Assembly: GCA_016711805.1 (NCBI GenBank)
Contig: JADJSH010000037.1
Span: forward strand, 248,001 to 312,000
DNA: 64,000 nucleotides
Source of the DNA: Bacteroidota bacterium
GTDB lineage: Bacteria; Bacteroidota; Bacteroidia; B-17B0; Aurantibacillaceae
Direction: 5' to 3'
This document shows, in pieces, positions 44,455-52,869 of this stretch. How positions within the stretch are numbered: position 1 is the first letter of the stretch; each line of letters opens with the position of its first letter. A program made the position numbers and the translations under genes. Below the pieces are notes generated by a model. That model searched no databases. It saw only the letters and a list, made by a program, of their open reading frames with translations, and was not told where the DNA came from.

Positions 44455-46259
44455 CTAATTAATTTTCAGTTGTGGCAATAGATTTAATGAGTTCTTTAAA
44501 TCAATAAGTTGTTGTCTCACATTATTTTTTAAATCGCTATTATTTTGTTTAATTTTTGGCACTAATTCTTCATAATAATCTATACCTCTCAACAAATTAT
44601 TTTTAAAAGTTTGGAAGTATGTTAATTTTTTTTCAGTGATTACATTGAATTGATCTTCAATTTCCTTTTTTAAATAATCATAATATAATTGCAACTCGTT
44701 CACAAAAATATTAGGTCTATTTAAGTTATTTAAAACATTTAATCGTCCGTATATATGATCAACCATTTGCTTCAGAGAAAATGTATCAGAAAAATATGCC
44801 AAATTAGGGCCTGGGCAAATTGTAACTGCACTTAAATTATGAGAAAGTTTAGTCTTATTTTTAAGTAAAGCTGAAGCCCCAAGTCCTTCACATAAACAAT
44901 CTTTTTCTGTTACTTTTTCAATTTCATGTTCTAAAATTTTAACATCAGTAATTTGACTTTTAAGTTGTTTAATTTTTAAGTTTTGATATTCTCTAGACGC
45001 AGTGCAAATTGGTTTATCTGTAAATTCTTTATCCATAGAAAGAAATTTTTTGAAACAAGGGCTTCCAGGCCTATTCTTATCTATTCTCATCTTACGTTGT
45101 TCTTCTGAACTACTATTTCTGAAATTGCTAAATGGAACGCCTAAAGGAGATGAATGACTAAGATAATAATCTTCTTTCTTAGCAGCTTTCAATTTGTTTA
45201 ATGTTTCAATATCTACATTAGTTGCTTCTGGCACTAATAGAAAAGGACTGCCCCACCCCGTTGAATCTAAATTATAATAATCAATCAAAAAACTATTTTC
45301 TTCACTTGTTCCGATACCACCTTGTGCAGTAATTTTTAGTTCTGGTTTAATGATAAAAGGGTTTCTGCCTAATATCTTTAATGCATTTTCACATTCTACT
45401 AATAATTCATTATATAACTCATTTCTTTTATTTTTAAAATCTTCTAATATTGGACCTAAAGGAATTCCATTAGAGATAAAAGCGTGTCCCCCGCAATTGA
45501 TACCAGATTCAATCCTAAACTCGGAAATCCATAATCCTTTTTTTGCAAGATATTTACCTTGAATTAAAGCTGAGCGATAGTCACTTACTTTTAGTATAAT
45601 TTTCTTATTAATATTTCCCTTTAAATCAGGATAAAAATCTTCGAATGTTTCGCAGTAACTAAATAATCTTGGATTTAAACCCGCAGAAAAACAATAGGAA
45701 GATTTAAATTACTATTTGAATATCCTCTTAAAGCAGAAAGAGCATCAGAAAATTGTGTTGGCAATTCATTACCATCAGGATCATAATTTGTTTTATCTAA
45801 CTTTGTCATGATATTAACATCTATTTTGCCTGGTATAATTAAATGGCGAAGTTGTTTTTGTAGTTTTTCTTTTTCATGTGTTTGGCTTGCGAGCATTTTA
45901 TTATATAATATTTTTATTTCTGAATGATCTGGCAACATTTCGAAATACTGAATAATATGTTTTCCCGTATTAAAATCTTCACGCTTAATTTCCTCAATTT
46001 GTTTATCAATTATCTCTTGAATTAAATTTAAGTAAGCGGTTATTCTTTTAGCTCTATAATCGCGATCAGTTGTGTGAATTTTTACATATTCTATATGTTC
46101 ATTTTTACAAATGACCTCTCTCATTTGTTCAATTAAATAATCTTCAATTACTGACACAACGGAGGTGATACCATATTTAGCAACTTTAATAGGAGTATCT
46201 ATCGTGTAGGCTAATCCCATAACTGGGATGTGAAAAGTGTGCGGTGTTAAATTTTTCAT
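44455..46259 (-). CDS. Nitronate-monooxygenase-like TIM-barrel protein (frameshifted)
   Basis: First gene of the nor operon. Two adjoining frames encode one protein of about 601 residues. The N-terminal part (HIPVMGLAYTIDTPIKVAKY to NLNLPIVF) ends at the A-run 45687-45691; with one more A it continues SAGLNPRLFSYCETFEDFYP without stop to 44455. NMO/IMPDH-like FMN-barrel traits are GLAYTIDTP, INCGGHAF and AQGGIGTSEE. The Cys-rich C-terminal part (CLCEGLGAS, ICPGPNLAYFS) is unlike standard NMO. The start is ATG 46259; a TTG at 46289 overlaps the -7 element. Function unknown; oxidation of nitronates or another NO-derived substrate is a guess. Confidence 0.65.
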
Positions 46260-46286
46260 AGTACAATTATTATTTTTTTGTTTTGA

Positions 46287-46329
46287 CAAATATATTCACT
46301 TTATTTTCAATTAAGACAATTTTATCCGA
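46287..46329 (-). promoter_or_regulatory. Promoter of the nor operon with degenerate Rrf2-type operator
   Basis: Minus-strand -7 element TATATTTG (46294 to 46287), exact consensus. GACAATTTTATCCGA at 46315-46329 is identical over 15 bp to the nirK operator. The left arm is degenerate (TAAGA for TCGGA). The centre is 33.5 bp from the -7 base. Confidence 0.5.
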
Positions 46330-46350
46330 ATTAAAAACATTTTCTCAAAC

Positions 46351-46396
46351 TTATGATTTCAATCATAAACTCATAAAAACTAACTCGATAATTTTG
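46351..46396 (+). promoter_or_regulatory. Fnr-type box and promoter of the fasciclin gene
   Basis: Palindrome TTATGATT-TC-AATCATAA (46351-46368) and exact -7 element TAATTTTG at 46389-46396, box centre 36.5 bp from the -7 end. The same box lies about 73 bp from the -7 of the divergent nor operon and may act on both. Confidence 0.75.
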
Positions 46397-46411
46397 AAGA
46401 AAAATATATTT

Positions 46412-46984
46412 ATGAAAACAACATTAAAATACTTATTAGTAGCAGGATCTATTGGATTATTCTCTTGTGGTTCGCAAACAGAAGCCAAAACAGAAAGTAA
46501 TAGTGAAAATAACACAGAAGCAACTGCCACTGAAGCTACAGGAGCAGGTCAATCTGGTGTTCAAGATGCAACATCAAATCCAAATATAGTTCAAGTAGCT
46601 ATTGGAAGTAAAGATCACACTACTTTGGTTGCAGCCGTTAAGGCTGGTGAACTTGTTGACGCATTAAGTAATGCTGGACCCTTTACAGTTTTTGCTCCAA
46701 CAAACGCAGCATTCGATAAATTACCAGCTGGTACTGTAGATGGACTATTAAAACCTGAGAAAAAAGAAGATCTACAAAATATTTTAGGATACCACACCTA
46801 CGTTGGAGCTTTAAAGGTAGAATACATGAATGATAATCAAGAATATGATATGGTATATGGTGGTAAAGTAAAAATAACCAAACAAGGTGATAAAACATTC
46901 GTAAATGGCTCTGAAATTATAACATCAATTACTACAGCTAACGGTATTATTCACGTTATAGGTGACGTTTTACTACCAAAATAA
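46412..46984 (+). CDS. Fasciclin-domain lipoprotein
   Basis: Protein of 190 residues: lipoprotein signal (LLVAGSIGLFSCGS), a Thr/Glu-rich linker, and one FAS1 domain (LVDALSNAGPFTVFAPTNAAF, then DLQNILGYHTYVGA and ITTANGIIHVIGDVLLP). The frame is open to 46283, but the ATG at 46412 gives the signal peptide and follows the promoter by 16 bp. Many Bacteroidota denitrification clusters carry a fasciclin protein; its role is not known. Confidence 0.85.
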   Translation: MKTTLKYLLVAGSIGLFSCGSQTEAKTESNSENNTEATATEATGAGQSGVQDATSNPNIVQVAIGSKDHTTLVAAVKAGELVDALSNAGPFTVFAPTNAAFDKLPAGTVDGLLKPEKKEDLQNILGYHTYVGALKVEYMNDNQEYDMVYGGKVKITKQGDKTFVNGSEIITSITTANGIIHVIGDVLLPK

Positions 46985-47113
46985 AATATATTAATCAAAA
47001 ACAAAAACGTTATGATTTACTTTTCCGCAACAAATAGTAAAATTCAAACCAAATTTGACACCGAATAATATTTTACTTTTTTCAAATTAAGTTTCGGTTT
47101 TTTTGATTAACAA

Positions 47114-47140
47114 GAAGGCTACCTCACAAGGGTAGCCTTC
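47114..47140. terminator. Hairpin downstream of the fasciclin gene
   Basis: Perfect 10-bp stem GAAGGCTACC / GGTAGCCTTC, loop of 7, without a long T-run. A weaker hairpin ACCGAA / TTCGGT followed by seven T lies at 47060-47105 and is the more likely terminator. Confidence 0.5.
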
Positions 47141-47162
47141 GCCAATTATATATCACTCTTAT

Positions 47163-47206
47163 ATGATTATAATCATTATATGTACAACATAAATTCATAA
47201 TCTTTG
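47163..47206 (+). promoter_or_regulatory. Fnr-type box and promoter of the thioredoxin-like gene
   Basis: ATGATTATAATCAT at 47163-47176; TAATCTTTG at 47198-47206 is a near-consensus -7 element. Spacing 36.5 bp. The start codon follows 11 bp later. Confidence 0.7.
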
Positions 47207-47216
47207 TAAAAAAAAT

Positions 47217-47825
47217 ATGGAAATTAGTGTCTTGCATAACATTACTCAATCATATAATTATGAAGAGTATAAAAAAATGGTAATTAAATATGCTGAAGAG
47301 TATACAACTTCTGGAGAACAATTAAAAGAACGGATTGCCGCCACTTTAATTAACGCTCAACGAATGAAACGTATAGATAAACAATGTATTATAAATTACA
47401 ATTTACATACATTAACAGGTCAAATAAATAAAAAACAGAAGTGGTTGCTAATTTCAGAAACTTGGTGTGGAGATAGTGCGCAATGCGTTCCTGTAATTGC
47501 TAAGATTGCTGAATTGAATGAGAATATAAAATTAGAAATAATTTTCAGAGATGAACATTTAGATGTAATAGATTCCTTTTTAACTAATGGATCACGATCA
47601 ATTCCGAAACTAATATCTATTGATGAGGAAACTGAATCTGTAAATTTCATTTGGGGGCCTCGACCTCAAGCCATACAAAATAAAGTATTAGAATTAAAAA
47701 ATAGTAACAATGAAATCACACATGATGAACTCGTGAAAAATATACACTTATGGTACGCACAAGACAAAACTAAATCTATTCAATCTGAATTTATTGAATT
47801 GTTAAATAAAGTAAATTTAGAATAA
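47217..47825 (+). CDS. Thioredoxin-fold protein
   Basis: Protein of 202 residues, thioredoxin-like domain with WLLISETWCGDSAQCVPVI. The cysteines are spaced C-x5-C instead of CxxC. The cis-proline region is SIPKLI. No signal peptide, so it acts in the cytoplasm. Single-gene unit with its own Fnr-type promoter. A thiol-redox role in nitrosative stress is plausible from context only. Confidence 0.75.
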   Translation: MEISVLHNITQSYNYEEYKKMVIKYAEEYTTSGEQLKERIAATLINAQRMKRIDKQCIINYNLHTLTGQINKKQKWLLISETWCGDSAQCVPVIAKIAELNENIKLEIIFRDEHLDVIDSFLTNGSRSIPKLISIDEETESVNFIWGPRPQAIQNKVLELKNSNNEITHDELVKNIHLWYAQDKTKSIQSEFIELLNKVNLE

Positions 47826-47837
47826 CAAATAACTTGT

Positions 47838-47881
47838 ATGATTCAAATCATTAATTGACGATTATCCCTTGTCTAATTTTA
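47838..47881 (+). promoter_or_regulatory. Fnr-type box and promoter of the RIC gene
   Basis: ATGATT-CA-AATCAT at 47838-47851 and -7 element TAATTTTA at 47874-47881 (one mismatch). Spacing 36.5 bp. Confidence 0.7.
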
Positions 47882-47907
47882 CGCCTGAAACATAAATAAT
47901 TTAGAAA

Positions 47908-48852
47908 ATGGAAACAATCGAAACATTAGATGTAACAGTCATAGAACCAAAATTAAAACACCCAACTATTTTTCAAAGCTTTGACAAACTCACAGAAGGT
48001 GGTGCTTTTATTATTCACAATGACCATGATCCAAAACCTTTGTACTATCAATTAATAGGTGAAAGAGGCAATATTTTTTCTTGGGAATATCTTGAATCTG
48101 GACCAGAATACTGGGAGGTTAAAATTAAAAAAAATGAATTTTCTTCCGAGCCTACCATTGGCGAACTAGTAGCAAAAGATTTTAGAAAAGCAGAAATATT
48201 CAAGAAATATAATTTAGATTTTTGCTGCGGAGGAAAAAAAACAGTAACTGAGGCATGTAACGACAAAAAAGTTGATTACATGGAAGTTGAAAAAGAATTA
48301 AATACTCTTGATGTGATAAACACAACGCCATCACAAAACTTTGATGAATGGAATTTAGATTTTTTAGTGGACTATATATTAAATACACATCATGAGTATG
48401 TCAAAAAATCTATTCCATTATTGATTGAATATACAACTAAAGTGGCAAAGGTACATGGTGGAAACCATCCTGAAGTAATTAACATTTCTCAAAAATTTGC
48501 TGAAGCAGCTGAAGAGTTAAATGGGCATATGTGCAAAGAAGAACAAATTTTATTCCCATATATTAAACAACTCGTTTCAGCAAAAACTAATAAGTTAAAA
48601 ACTCCTTATACAGCTTTTGGAACAATTAAAAACCCTATACAGATGATGGAACATGAACATGATGCTGTTGGGGACATATTTAAAGAGATTAGAGAGCTAT
48701 CAAATAACTATACTCCTCCGCAAGATAGTTGCGCCACATATAAGGTTTCATTTTTGAAGTTAAAAGAATTTGAAGAAGATTTACATCAGCACATTCACTT
48801 AGAAAACAACATACTCTTTCCTAAAAGCATATCATTAGAAAGTCAACTATAA
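47908..48852 (+). CDS. scdA: RIC/ScdA-type iron-sulfur cluster repair protein with N-terminal DUF2249
   Basis: Protein of 314 residues in three parts: a DUF2249-like domain (20-70, FIIHNDHDPKPLYYQL), a ScdA N-terminal domain (80-120, FRKAEIFKKYNLDFCCGG), and a hemerythrin-like domain (about 145-310) with diiron ligands HHEYVKK, GNHPE, HMCKEEQILFP, MEHEHDA and HIHLENNILFP. RIC proteins repair Fe-S clusters after NO or oxidative damage. The fused DUF2249 domain is an extra. Strongly supported by its Fnr-type promoter and position. Confidence 0.9.
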   Translation: METIETLDVTVIEPKLKHPTIFQSFDKLTEGGAFIIHNDHDPKPLYYQLIGERGNIFSWEYLESGPEYWEVKIKKNEFSSEPTIGELVAKDFRKAEIFKKYNLDFCCGGKKTVTEACNDKKVDYMEVEKELNTLDVINTTPSQNFDEWNLDFLVDYILNTHHEYVKKSIPLLIEYTTKVAKVHGGNHPEVINISQKFAEAAEELNGHMCKEEQILFPYIKQLVSAKTNKLKTPYTAFGTIKNPIQMMEHEHDAVGDIFKEIRELSNNYTPPQDSCATYKVSFLKLKEFEEDLHQHIHLENNILFPKSISLESQL

Positions 48853-48861
48853 CAATTAACC

Positions 48862-48886
48862 AAACAGACCCTAAACGGGTCTGTTT
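48862..48886 (+). terminator. Terminator after the RIC gene
   Basis: Perfect 10-bp stem AAACAGACCC / GGGTCTGTTT with a 5-nt loop and a short T-run, 10 bp after the stop codon. Confidence 0.8.
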
Positions 48887-48900
48887 TAATTTAAAGCAAT

Positions 48901-49710
48901 ATGTATATAAATGAAAACACAAAAATATCAGTTTTAATAAATTTCAATCCCAAATCAGTAGATGCCATTGTATCAATATCAAATAATTTTGATAAACTTA
49001 AAATACCAATTTTAAGAAAGGTTTTAGCATCAAGAGTTAGTATTAAACAAGCTGCTAAAATTGGCGGATCAAGTGTAGATGAATTTTATAGTAAACTAAT
49101 TCCACTTGGTTTCAAAATCAAAGAAAATACAATTAATTCAAAAAAGAATCTAGTTGAGCCTTCTTCAAACCACTTTCAAGAAATAAACGAAGAGAATGTT
49201 GTTGATTTGGATGTTAGAGAAATGTTAAAAGCAGGAAAGGATCCATTTAATGTAATTATGAATGCCTTAAGTAACCTTTCAACTAATTCCGTTTTAAAAA
49301 TTATAAATACATTTGAGCCAACACCTCTTATTTCAATTTTGTCAAAAAAGGGTTATGTACATAACACTATTGTTATTGAAAAACAATTAGTACACACATA
49401 TTTTAAAAAAGATAGCGCTATTATATTTGATAATAAGGAAATAAGTGATAATAATAGCTCCGAAGAAATAACTATAGTTTTAAAATCTTTTGGCACCAAT
49501 ATCAAAGAGTTAGACGTAAGGCATTTAGAAATGCCTTTACCAATGGCTATGATTTTAAATGAACTTCCTTCGCTACCTGATGATTACATTTTATTGGTAA
49601 ACCATAAAAAAGTACCAAAGTTTTTATTTCCTGAGTTAGCAGAAAGAGGCTATCAATGGAGAATTCAAATAATCTCAGAAAATAATGTAAAATTATTTAT
49701 ATTTAAATAA
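48901..49710 (+). CDS. DUF1858/DUF2249 tandem-domain protein
   Basis: Protein of 269 residues: N-terminal DUF1858-like helical domain (1-75, ILRKVLASRVSIKQAAKIGG) and two DUF2249 domains (about 95-165, DVREMLKAGKDPFNVIMNAL; about 195-269, LDVRHLEMPLPMAMILNELP). DUF2249 is related to the TusA fold and recurs in denitrification clusters. Its last base is the first base of the next gene, so the two are coupled. Function unknown; redox or heme handling is suspected for the family. Confidence 0.75.
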   Translation: MYINENTKISVLINFNPKSVDAIVSISNNFDKLKIPILRKVLASRVSIKQAAKIGGSSVDEFYSKLIPLGFKIKENTINSKKNLVEPSSNHFQEINEENVVDLDVREMLKAGKDPFNVIMNALSNLSTNSVLKIINTFEPTPLISILSKKGYVHNTIVIEKQLVHTYFKKDSAIIFDNKEISDNNSSEEITIVLKSFGTNIKELDVRHLEMPLPMAMILNELPSLPDDYILLVNHKKVPKFLFPELAERGYQWRIQIISENNVKLFIFK

Positions 49711-50993
49711 TGTTGAATCCAGGTTTAAGAGATAATTATATTTATAGAATTATAATCGCTCATTATATTTCATCAGCAATTTTTCTATTAGTTATATCGA
49801 TTTTACTTATTTTTTCTACTGAGGCTTTTTTAGGACATTATTTTCATCCTAAAGTTCTTGCAATAACCCATTTTACAACTTTAGGATGGGTCACTTTCAT
49901 CATTATAGGATCGTTGTATCAATTAATTCCCGTTATAACTAATAAAAAAATATATAGTCCAATCTTAGCATTCATAGTGTATGTATTAATATTACTTGGA
50001 ACAGTACTACTATCAATTTCCTTTTGGATTTTTGATGTCGGATTTTTAATTGAAATAGCTGCCTGCTTTTTATTTTTAGGCATTACTCTTTTTTTAATCA
50101 ATATTTTGCTTACAATGAAAGATTCTAAAGAAAAGAATATTGAAATTGATTTCATACAAGCTTCCATGTTTTGGTTTTGGCTAACAGCATTTATTGGTTC
50201 ATTATTAGCATTTAATTTTAGATTTACTTTTTTGCCAAAAGAACATTTGTACTATTTAAAAATTCATGCACATATTGGATTAATTGGTTGGTTCCTATGC
50301 TTAATCATTGGGGTGGCATCCAAATTAATTCCTATGTTTCTATTGTCAGGAAAATTAAACACTAAGAACTTAACCTATTCATATTATTTAATTAATTTCG
50401 GTTTACTAGGATTTATAATTGACGCATTATTTTTTAACGGAATGAATAGGGTAATAGTTTATTTTATAATTATTTTTTTAGCACTATTACTATTCTTGAG
50501 TTATATAGCAAATGCATTTAAAACAAGAGCTAGAAAAAAATTAGATATTAATTTAAAATATACTTATATCTCATTTTTCTTGATTTTCATTCCAATTATT
50601 TTGTGGGTTATTTTAAAGATTGGTCTAATTACAAACAAAGGCATTGAGCAGCAAATTTCTACTGCAATAGTGTATAGTTTGTTATTTGGTTTTATTACGT
50701 TTCTTATTTTAGGGCAATCGTTAAAAAATTTAGCCTTTATAGTTTGGTTAAAAAAATACCAAGAAATTAGTGGTAAAGGAAAAACTCCATTACCGAAAGA
50801 TCTATATTCGGAGAAAATTGCCACGGTGCAATTGTATATATATGTTATAAGCTTCGTTACAATATTGAGTGGAATCTTATTGTCGAATCCCCTTAGTATT
50901 GAAATTGGTGCTGTTTTCATGATGACTTGTGCCGTAATATATAATGTTAATATGTATAAAATAATCTCACATAAAGTATTAATACAACATTAG
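49710..50993 (+). CDS. NnrS-like / heme-copper-related membrane protein
   Basis: Protein of 427 residues, about 12 membrane helices, with THFTTLGWVTFIIIGSLYQL and HAHIGLIGWFLCLIIG. These histidine-GW segments resemble helix II and helix X motifs of heme-copper and NnrS-type proteins. A full catalytic ligand set is not visible. It sits between DUF2249 and DUF59 genes, an arrangement fitting NO tolerance or assembly of heme enzymes. Exact family uncertain. Confidence 0.6.
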   Translation: MLNPGLRDNYIYRIIIAHYISSAIFLLVISILLIFSTEAFLGHYFHPKVLAITHFTTLGWVTFIIIGSLYQLIPVITNKKIYSPILAFIVYVLILLGTVLLSISFWIFDVGFLIEIAACFLFLGITLFLINILLTMKDSKEKNIEIDFIQASMFWFWLTAFIGSLLAFNFRFTFLPKEHLYYLKIHAHIGLIGWFLCLIIGVASKLIPMFLLSGKLNTKNLTYSYYLINFGLLGFIIDALFFNGMNRVIVYFIIIFLALLLFLSYIANAFKTRARKKLDINLKYTYISFFLIFIPIILWVILKIGLITNKGIEQQISTAIVYSLLFGFITFLILGQSLKNLAFIVWLKKYQEISGKGKTPLPKDLYSEKIATVQLYIYVISFVTILSGILLSNPLSIEIGAVFMMTCAVIYNVNMYKIISHKVLIQH

Positions 50994-51016
50994 TTTAACT
51001 ATACATTTAAATTTTT

Positions 51017-51340
51017 ATGGACTTATATTCAGATAAAGAGAAACGCGAAATTGAAATCTTACAATTCTTAAAAGAAGTGATTGATCCCGAGTTAGAAATT
51101 AATATTATTGATATGGGCTTAGTGTATAAAGTTGATTATAATGTAGAAGGTAAAATCACAATTAATTTAACCCTCTCAACAAAAAATTGTCCTATGGGTG
51201 ATGTTATTATAAATGGCGTTGAAAATTGTTTGCAAGGGCACTTTCCAAAATTTGAAATTGTAATTAATATGGTTTGGGAACCTCAATGGTCTAGAGATTT
51301 TTTAACGTCTACTGGTAAAAAAGAATTAGGGATAGCTTAA
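51017..51340 (+). CDS. DUF59/MIP18 metal-sulfur cluster assembly protein
   Basis: Protein of 107 residues of the MIP18/PaaD/SufT family: VIDPELEINIIDMGLVY and the conserved reactive cysteine region LSTKNCPMGD. Members help mature Fe-S proteins. It follows the NnrS-like gene by 23 bp and closes this plus-strand operon, matching the Fe-S repair theme of the RIC gene. Confidence 0.85.
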   Translation: MDLYSDKEKREIEILQFLKEVIDPELEINIIDMGLVYKVDYNVEGKITINLTLSTKNCPMGDVIINGVENCLQGHFPKFEIVINMVWEPQWSRDFLTSTGKKELGIA

Positions 51341-51356
51341 TAATTATAACAAAAAA

Positions 51357-51387
51357 ATGCCATTGCTATTTGCAATGGCATTTTTTA
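51357..51387. terminator. Bidirectional terminator
   Basis: Stem ATGCCATTGC / GCAATGGCAT with A-run before and T-run after, between convergent DUF59 and SCO genes. Confidence 0.85.
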
Positions 51388-51421
51388 TTTACTCAAATAA
51401 TTTAAAACCTAAACTAATAAA

Positions 51422-52063
51422 TTATTTTTTCAGTAAATCTCTTACACTCTCTATAGTACCTTCAGGCTCTTGTTCTAATCCATTTTGCTGATACGTAATT
51501 AATCCTTGCTGATTAATTACATGTATCGTATTTGAATGATCAAATCCTCCACCGGAGAGTTTCTTAACTTTAACATTCAACACATTTGCCATTTCAATTG
51601 TCGCATCTTCACTAGAACTTATTAGCGTCCAATTAGTATTCAACTGATATTCCTTCGCAAACTCAGTACATCTTTCTGGAGTGTCTCTTTCAGGATCCAT
51701 ACTTATTAATAAAAAATGAATATTCTTCAGTTCTTCAGGAGTAAATGATTTCTCGATTCTTTGAATATCAGCAACAATTCTAGGGCACGCTCCCTCACAA
51801 TGTGTAAATACCATAGCGGCTATAGTAACCTTCCCTTGAAATGACTGAATTTTTAAACTCTTGTTCTCTTGTGTCTTCCAAACACTTGTGAGATTAAATA
51901 GAGACTCATCAGGAATTTCACTGCTTATCTCGACGTTTGTATTTGTTTCCTTTTTACAACATTCTTTTTCTTCTACATCGTTTTCTGTTTTTTTACTATC
52001 ATGGCAAGCCACAATTATAATTGAAACTATACAAACAATAAAACTATTTATTATATTTTTCAT
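51422..52063 (-). CDS. SCO1/SenC-type copper chaperone lipoprotein
   Basis: Protein of 213 residues with a lipoprotein signal (SIIIVACHDS), thioredoxin fold, and the copper ligands CEGAC (FTHCEGACPRI) with the later histidine in FDHSNTIHV. SCO proteins insert copper into CuA or other sites; here the likely client is the NirK of the same operon. It is the last gene of that operon, 24 bp after the NirV-like gene. Confidence 0.87.
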   Translation of the reverse strand: MKNIINSFIVCIVSIIIVACHDSKKTENDVEEKECCKKETNTNVEISSEIPDESLFNLTSVWKTQENKSLKIQSFQGKVTIAAMVFTHCEGACPRIVADIQRIEKSFTPEELKNIHFLLISMDPERDTPERCTEFAKEYQLNTNWTLISSSEDATIEMANVLNVKVKKLSGGGFDHSNTIHVINQQGLITYQQNGLEQEPEGTIESVRDLLKK

Positions 52064-52087
52064 AATATTATTCTTTAATTATCTATT

Positions 52088-52867
52088 CTATTTTTTTGTT
52101 TTTACACATCTAAATCCCAAATTTTGAACACTGTACTTAGCTTTCACACTTGATCTCATAGCAAATCTCATGAAGGATGCGTAATTATTTAAATCTTTTG
52201 ATCCAAAAGAACCTCCTCCGCAGAAAAAAGTATTATCTAAACTGCTATTCCCTCTCGATTCACCAGTTGTAAGAGCATTATTAAAATCATAAGTCCATTC
52301 CCAAACTAAACCATGCATATCATATACGCCATAATAATTTTTAAATGTACTTCCAACATTTGGCAAAATAGCTGGAGAGTGTTTAGTGACCCAATTTAAA
52401 ACCCATTGATTAAATTCTTTTGATTTACTTGCATCTGCTTGTGTTTGGTTTGATTTTGCAACTATCTCCCATTCTGCATTAGTTGGCAATCTTTTTCCTT
52501 GACATTCACAATATTTTTTTGCTGCAAACCAAGAAACATTCACTACTGGACTTTTTGCTATATTCATATTAAATAGAGTATCAGCTACCCAATGTTTTAA
52601 ATACAATGAATCAGCAAATAATCTTTTTATTTTACTTTTAGCCCATGTGCTATTACTTTTAATAAATGCTAAATAATCAACATTAGTTACAGGATATATA
52701 TCCATGTAAAATGATTTAACAAAAACTTTCTGACTATCTGAGGAATATAAAGGGAGGTATTCTCCTCCCTTTATAAGAGCCATTCCTTTAAAGTCATCTT
52801 TACCTTGTGAAAAGATTGTTTTAAATGAAATACAAATTAATATTATTAGCAAATGTTTCAAGTTCAT
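52088..52867 (-). CDS. nirV: NirV-like formylglycine-generating-enzyme family protein
   Basis: Protein of 259 residues with signal peptide (cleavage near FSQ) and a FGE-sulfatase domain: YPVTNVDYLAFI, SPVVNVSWFAAKKYCEC, GKRLPTNAEWE, YDMHGLVWEWTYD and FRCVK. FGE-family proteins next to nirK are called NirV; their function in nitrite reduction is not settled. It starts 2 bp after nirK ends, so both are surely co-expressed. Confidence 0.82.
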   Translation of the reverse strand: MNLKHLLIILICISFKTIFSQGKDDFKGMALIKGGEYLPLYSSDSQKVFVKSFYMDIYPVTNVDYLAFIKSNSTWAKSKIKRLFADSLYLKHWVADTLFNMNIAKSPVVNVSWFAAKKYCECQGKRLPTNAEWEIVAKSNQTQADASKSKEFNQWVLNWVTKHSPAILPNVGSTFKNYYGVYDMHGLVWEWTYDFNNALTTGESRGNSSLDNTFFCGGGSFGSKDLNNYASFMRFAMRSSVKAKYSVQNLGFRCVKTKK

Positions 52868-52869
52868 TA

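Noticed and set aside
44455..45288. Independent 277-residue protein starting at a TTG
   Set aside because: The frame stays open upstream with conserved-looking sequence (AQGGIGTSEE) and joins the next ORF by one base; the TTG is not a real start.
45350..45562. 70-codon plus-strand frame
   Set aside because: It lies antisense to the repaired NMO-like gene, which is continuous across this interval.
51861..52127. 88-codon plus-strand frame
   Set aside because: Antisense to the SCO gene and the end of the NirV-like gene; its hydrophobic character comes from the opposite strand's lysine- and glutamate-rich codons.
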